Of a stretch of 64,000 bases of DNA, positions 63,560-64,000 are shown in pieces. The first letter of the stretch is position 1; each line of letters opens with the position of its first letter. Both the position numbers and the translations under genes were made by a program. Below the pieces are notes generated by a model, which was given only the letters and a program-made list of their open reading frames with translations, was not told the origin of the DNA and did no database searches. This stretch comes from Aureimonas psammosilenae. GTDB lineage: Bacteria; Pseudomonadota; Alphaproteobacteria; Rhizobiales; Rhizobiaceae. The stretch spans positions 111,628-175,627 of the forward strand of contig NZ_WEZG01000010.1 of the NCBI RefSeq assembly GCF_009176975.1, given 5' to 3'.

Positions 63560-63990
63560 AGTCGGACCTCTGCATGGGGTGCTGCGCGACCAGACTGATC
63601 GTCGAAGCTCCAACATGCAAGGAGCATGCCGCCTTAGCAGATGCTTCTAGAAGTCGCCGGGCACCACAAACGTCGCTGACAAGCCCATCACGCAGCAGAT
63701 TTGAACCGGGCCGCGTAGATGTTTGGTCCCAGCATGTAGGTGCGACATCTGCTTTTGTCGTGAACTGAACGGCAGCTTTCCCGCATCGGCTAGCCAGAAG
63801 CGGGCATCCCGCTTTCGGCCCTCCACGGAATTCGGCTTGAACAGCCGGGGAGGGTGGATGAACGAACCCGCTTCCGCGGGAAGGGCGGCGGCTTCGTCGT
63901 TTGCGGAATGATGCGAGCGCGTTGCGCTGATTGAGCGTCGCCCGGTGCGGGCGGACGATCCCGGCTCCTTTACCCGGACGGAGCCTTCCC
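63560..63990. other. Intergenic region, no gene recognised
   Basis: 431 bp upstream of the DppDF-type gene. Short frames here show no homology or ribosome site that I would trust. It must contain the promoter for DppDF on the minus strand and, near the right end, the promoter of the gene beginning at 63991. Confidence 0.45.
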
Positions 63991-64000
63991 ATGACGACCT
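63991..64000 (+). CDS. Possible start of a gene cut by the window end (partial)
   Basis: ATGACGACC at the last ten bases follows GGACGGAGCC, a plausible ribosome binding site 6-8 nt upstream, so a protein starting MTT probably begins here. Only three codons are visible, so the product is unknown. Confidence 0.4.

Overview
The window is high-GC, densely packed DNA with many ATGA/GTGA stop-start overlaps. The gene set (aerobic cobalamin genes, osmoregulated periplasmic glucan genes, TadE/TadG-like proteins, many ABC importers with LacI/IclR/MarR regulators, IS5- and IS1182-type sequences) points to an alphaproteobacterium of the order Hyphomicrobiales (Rhizobiales). This is inferred from gene content only. 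No tRNA, rRNA, CRISPR array or cobalamin riboswitch was seen.

Region 1 (1-20610) looks like chromosomal backbone. It holds the end of cobB with cobD, cobS and cobT; a periplasmic glucan operon (opgG, unknown gene, opgH, opgC, small membrane protein, all minus strand); galM; a coupled pair of a molybdopterin-fold-like secreted protein and a GGDEF-EAL protein; a TadE/TadE-like/TadG-VWA trio; a chemoreceptor; and a three-gene polar amino-acid ABC importer.

Region 2 (about 20611-25646) is a patchy, lower-GC junction. It holds a decayed tyrosine integrase, rsgA, a fatty acid desaturase, a PPP-type phosphatase and the first codons of an IS1182-type transposase.

Region 3 (25647-52642) is a large carbohydrate-catabolism island. 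It contains an SDR/DUF4432/TIM-barrel isomerase/Gfo-Idh operon, two LacI-type regulators around a lactonase, an M24 peptidase-like protein, a CUT2-type (ribose-type) importer whose ATPase is split into two genes, a CoA-transferase plus crotonase pair, an enolase-superfamily dehydratase with a CUT1-type importer, and an IclR-led operon (lactonase, L-rhamnose mutarotase type, Gfo/Idh, second CoA-transferase, a leaderless solute-binding-like protein, MaoC hydratase). Candidate LacI-type operators and a recurring 15-bp motif tie the pieces into one regulon. The combination of sugar oxidation/lactonase/dehydratase enzymes with two class III CoA-transferases and two CoA-level hydratases is the most interesting content; it suggests a deoxysugar or sugar-acid route that passes through CoA thioesters.

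Region 4 (52652-54063) is an IS5-family element with clear terminal repeats, followed by a truncated lactonase/amidohydrolase copy. Region 5 (54115-63559) is a peptide/opine-type importer (DppA, B, C and a fused DppDF) with two FAD-dependent amine/amino-acid oxidases, an SDR and a MarR regulator, all on the minus strand. The window ends just at the start codon of a further gene.
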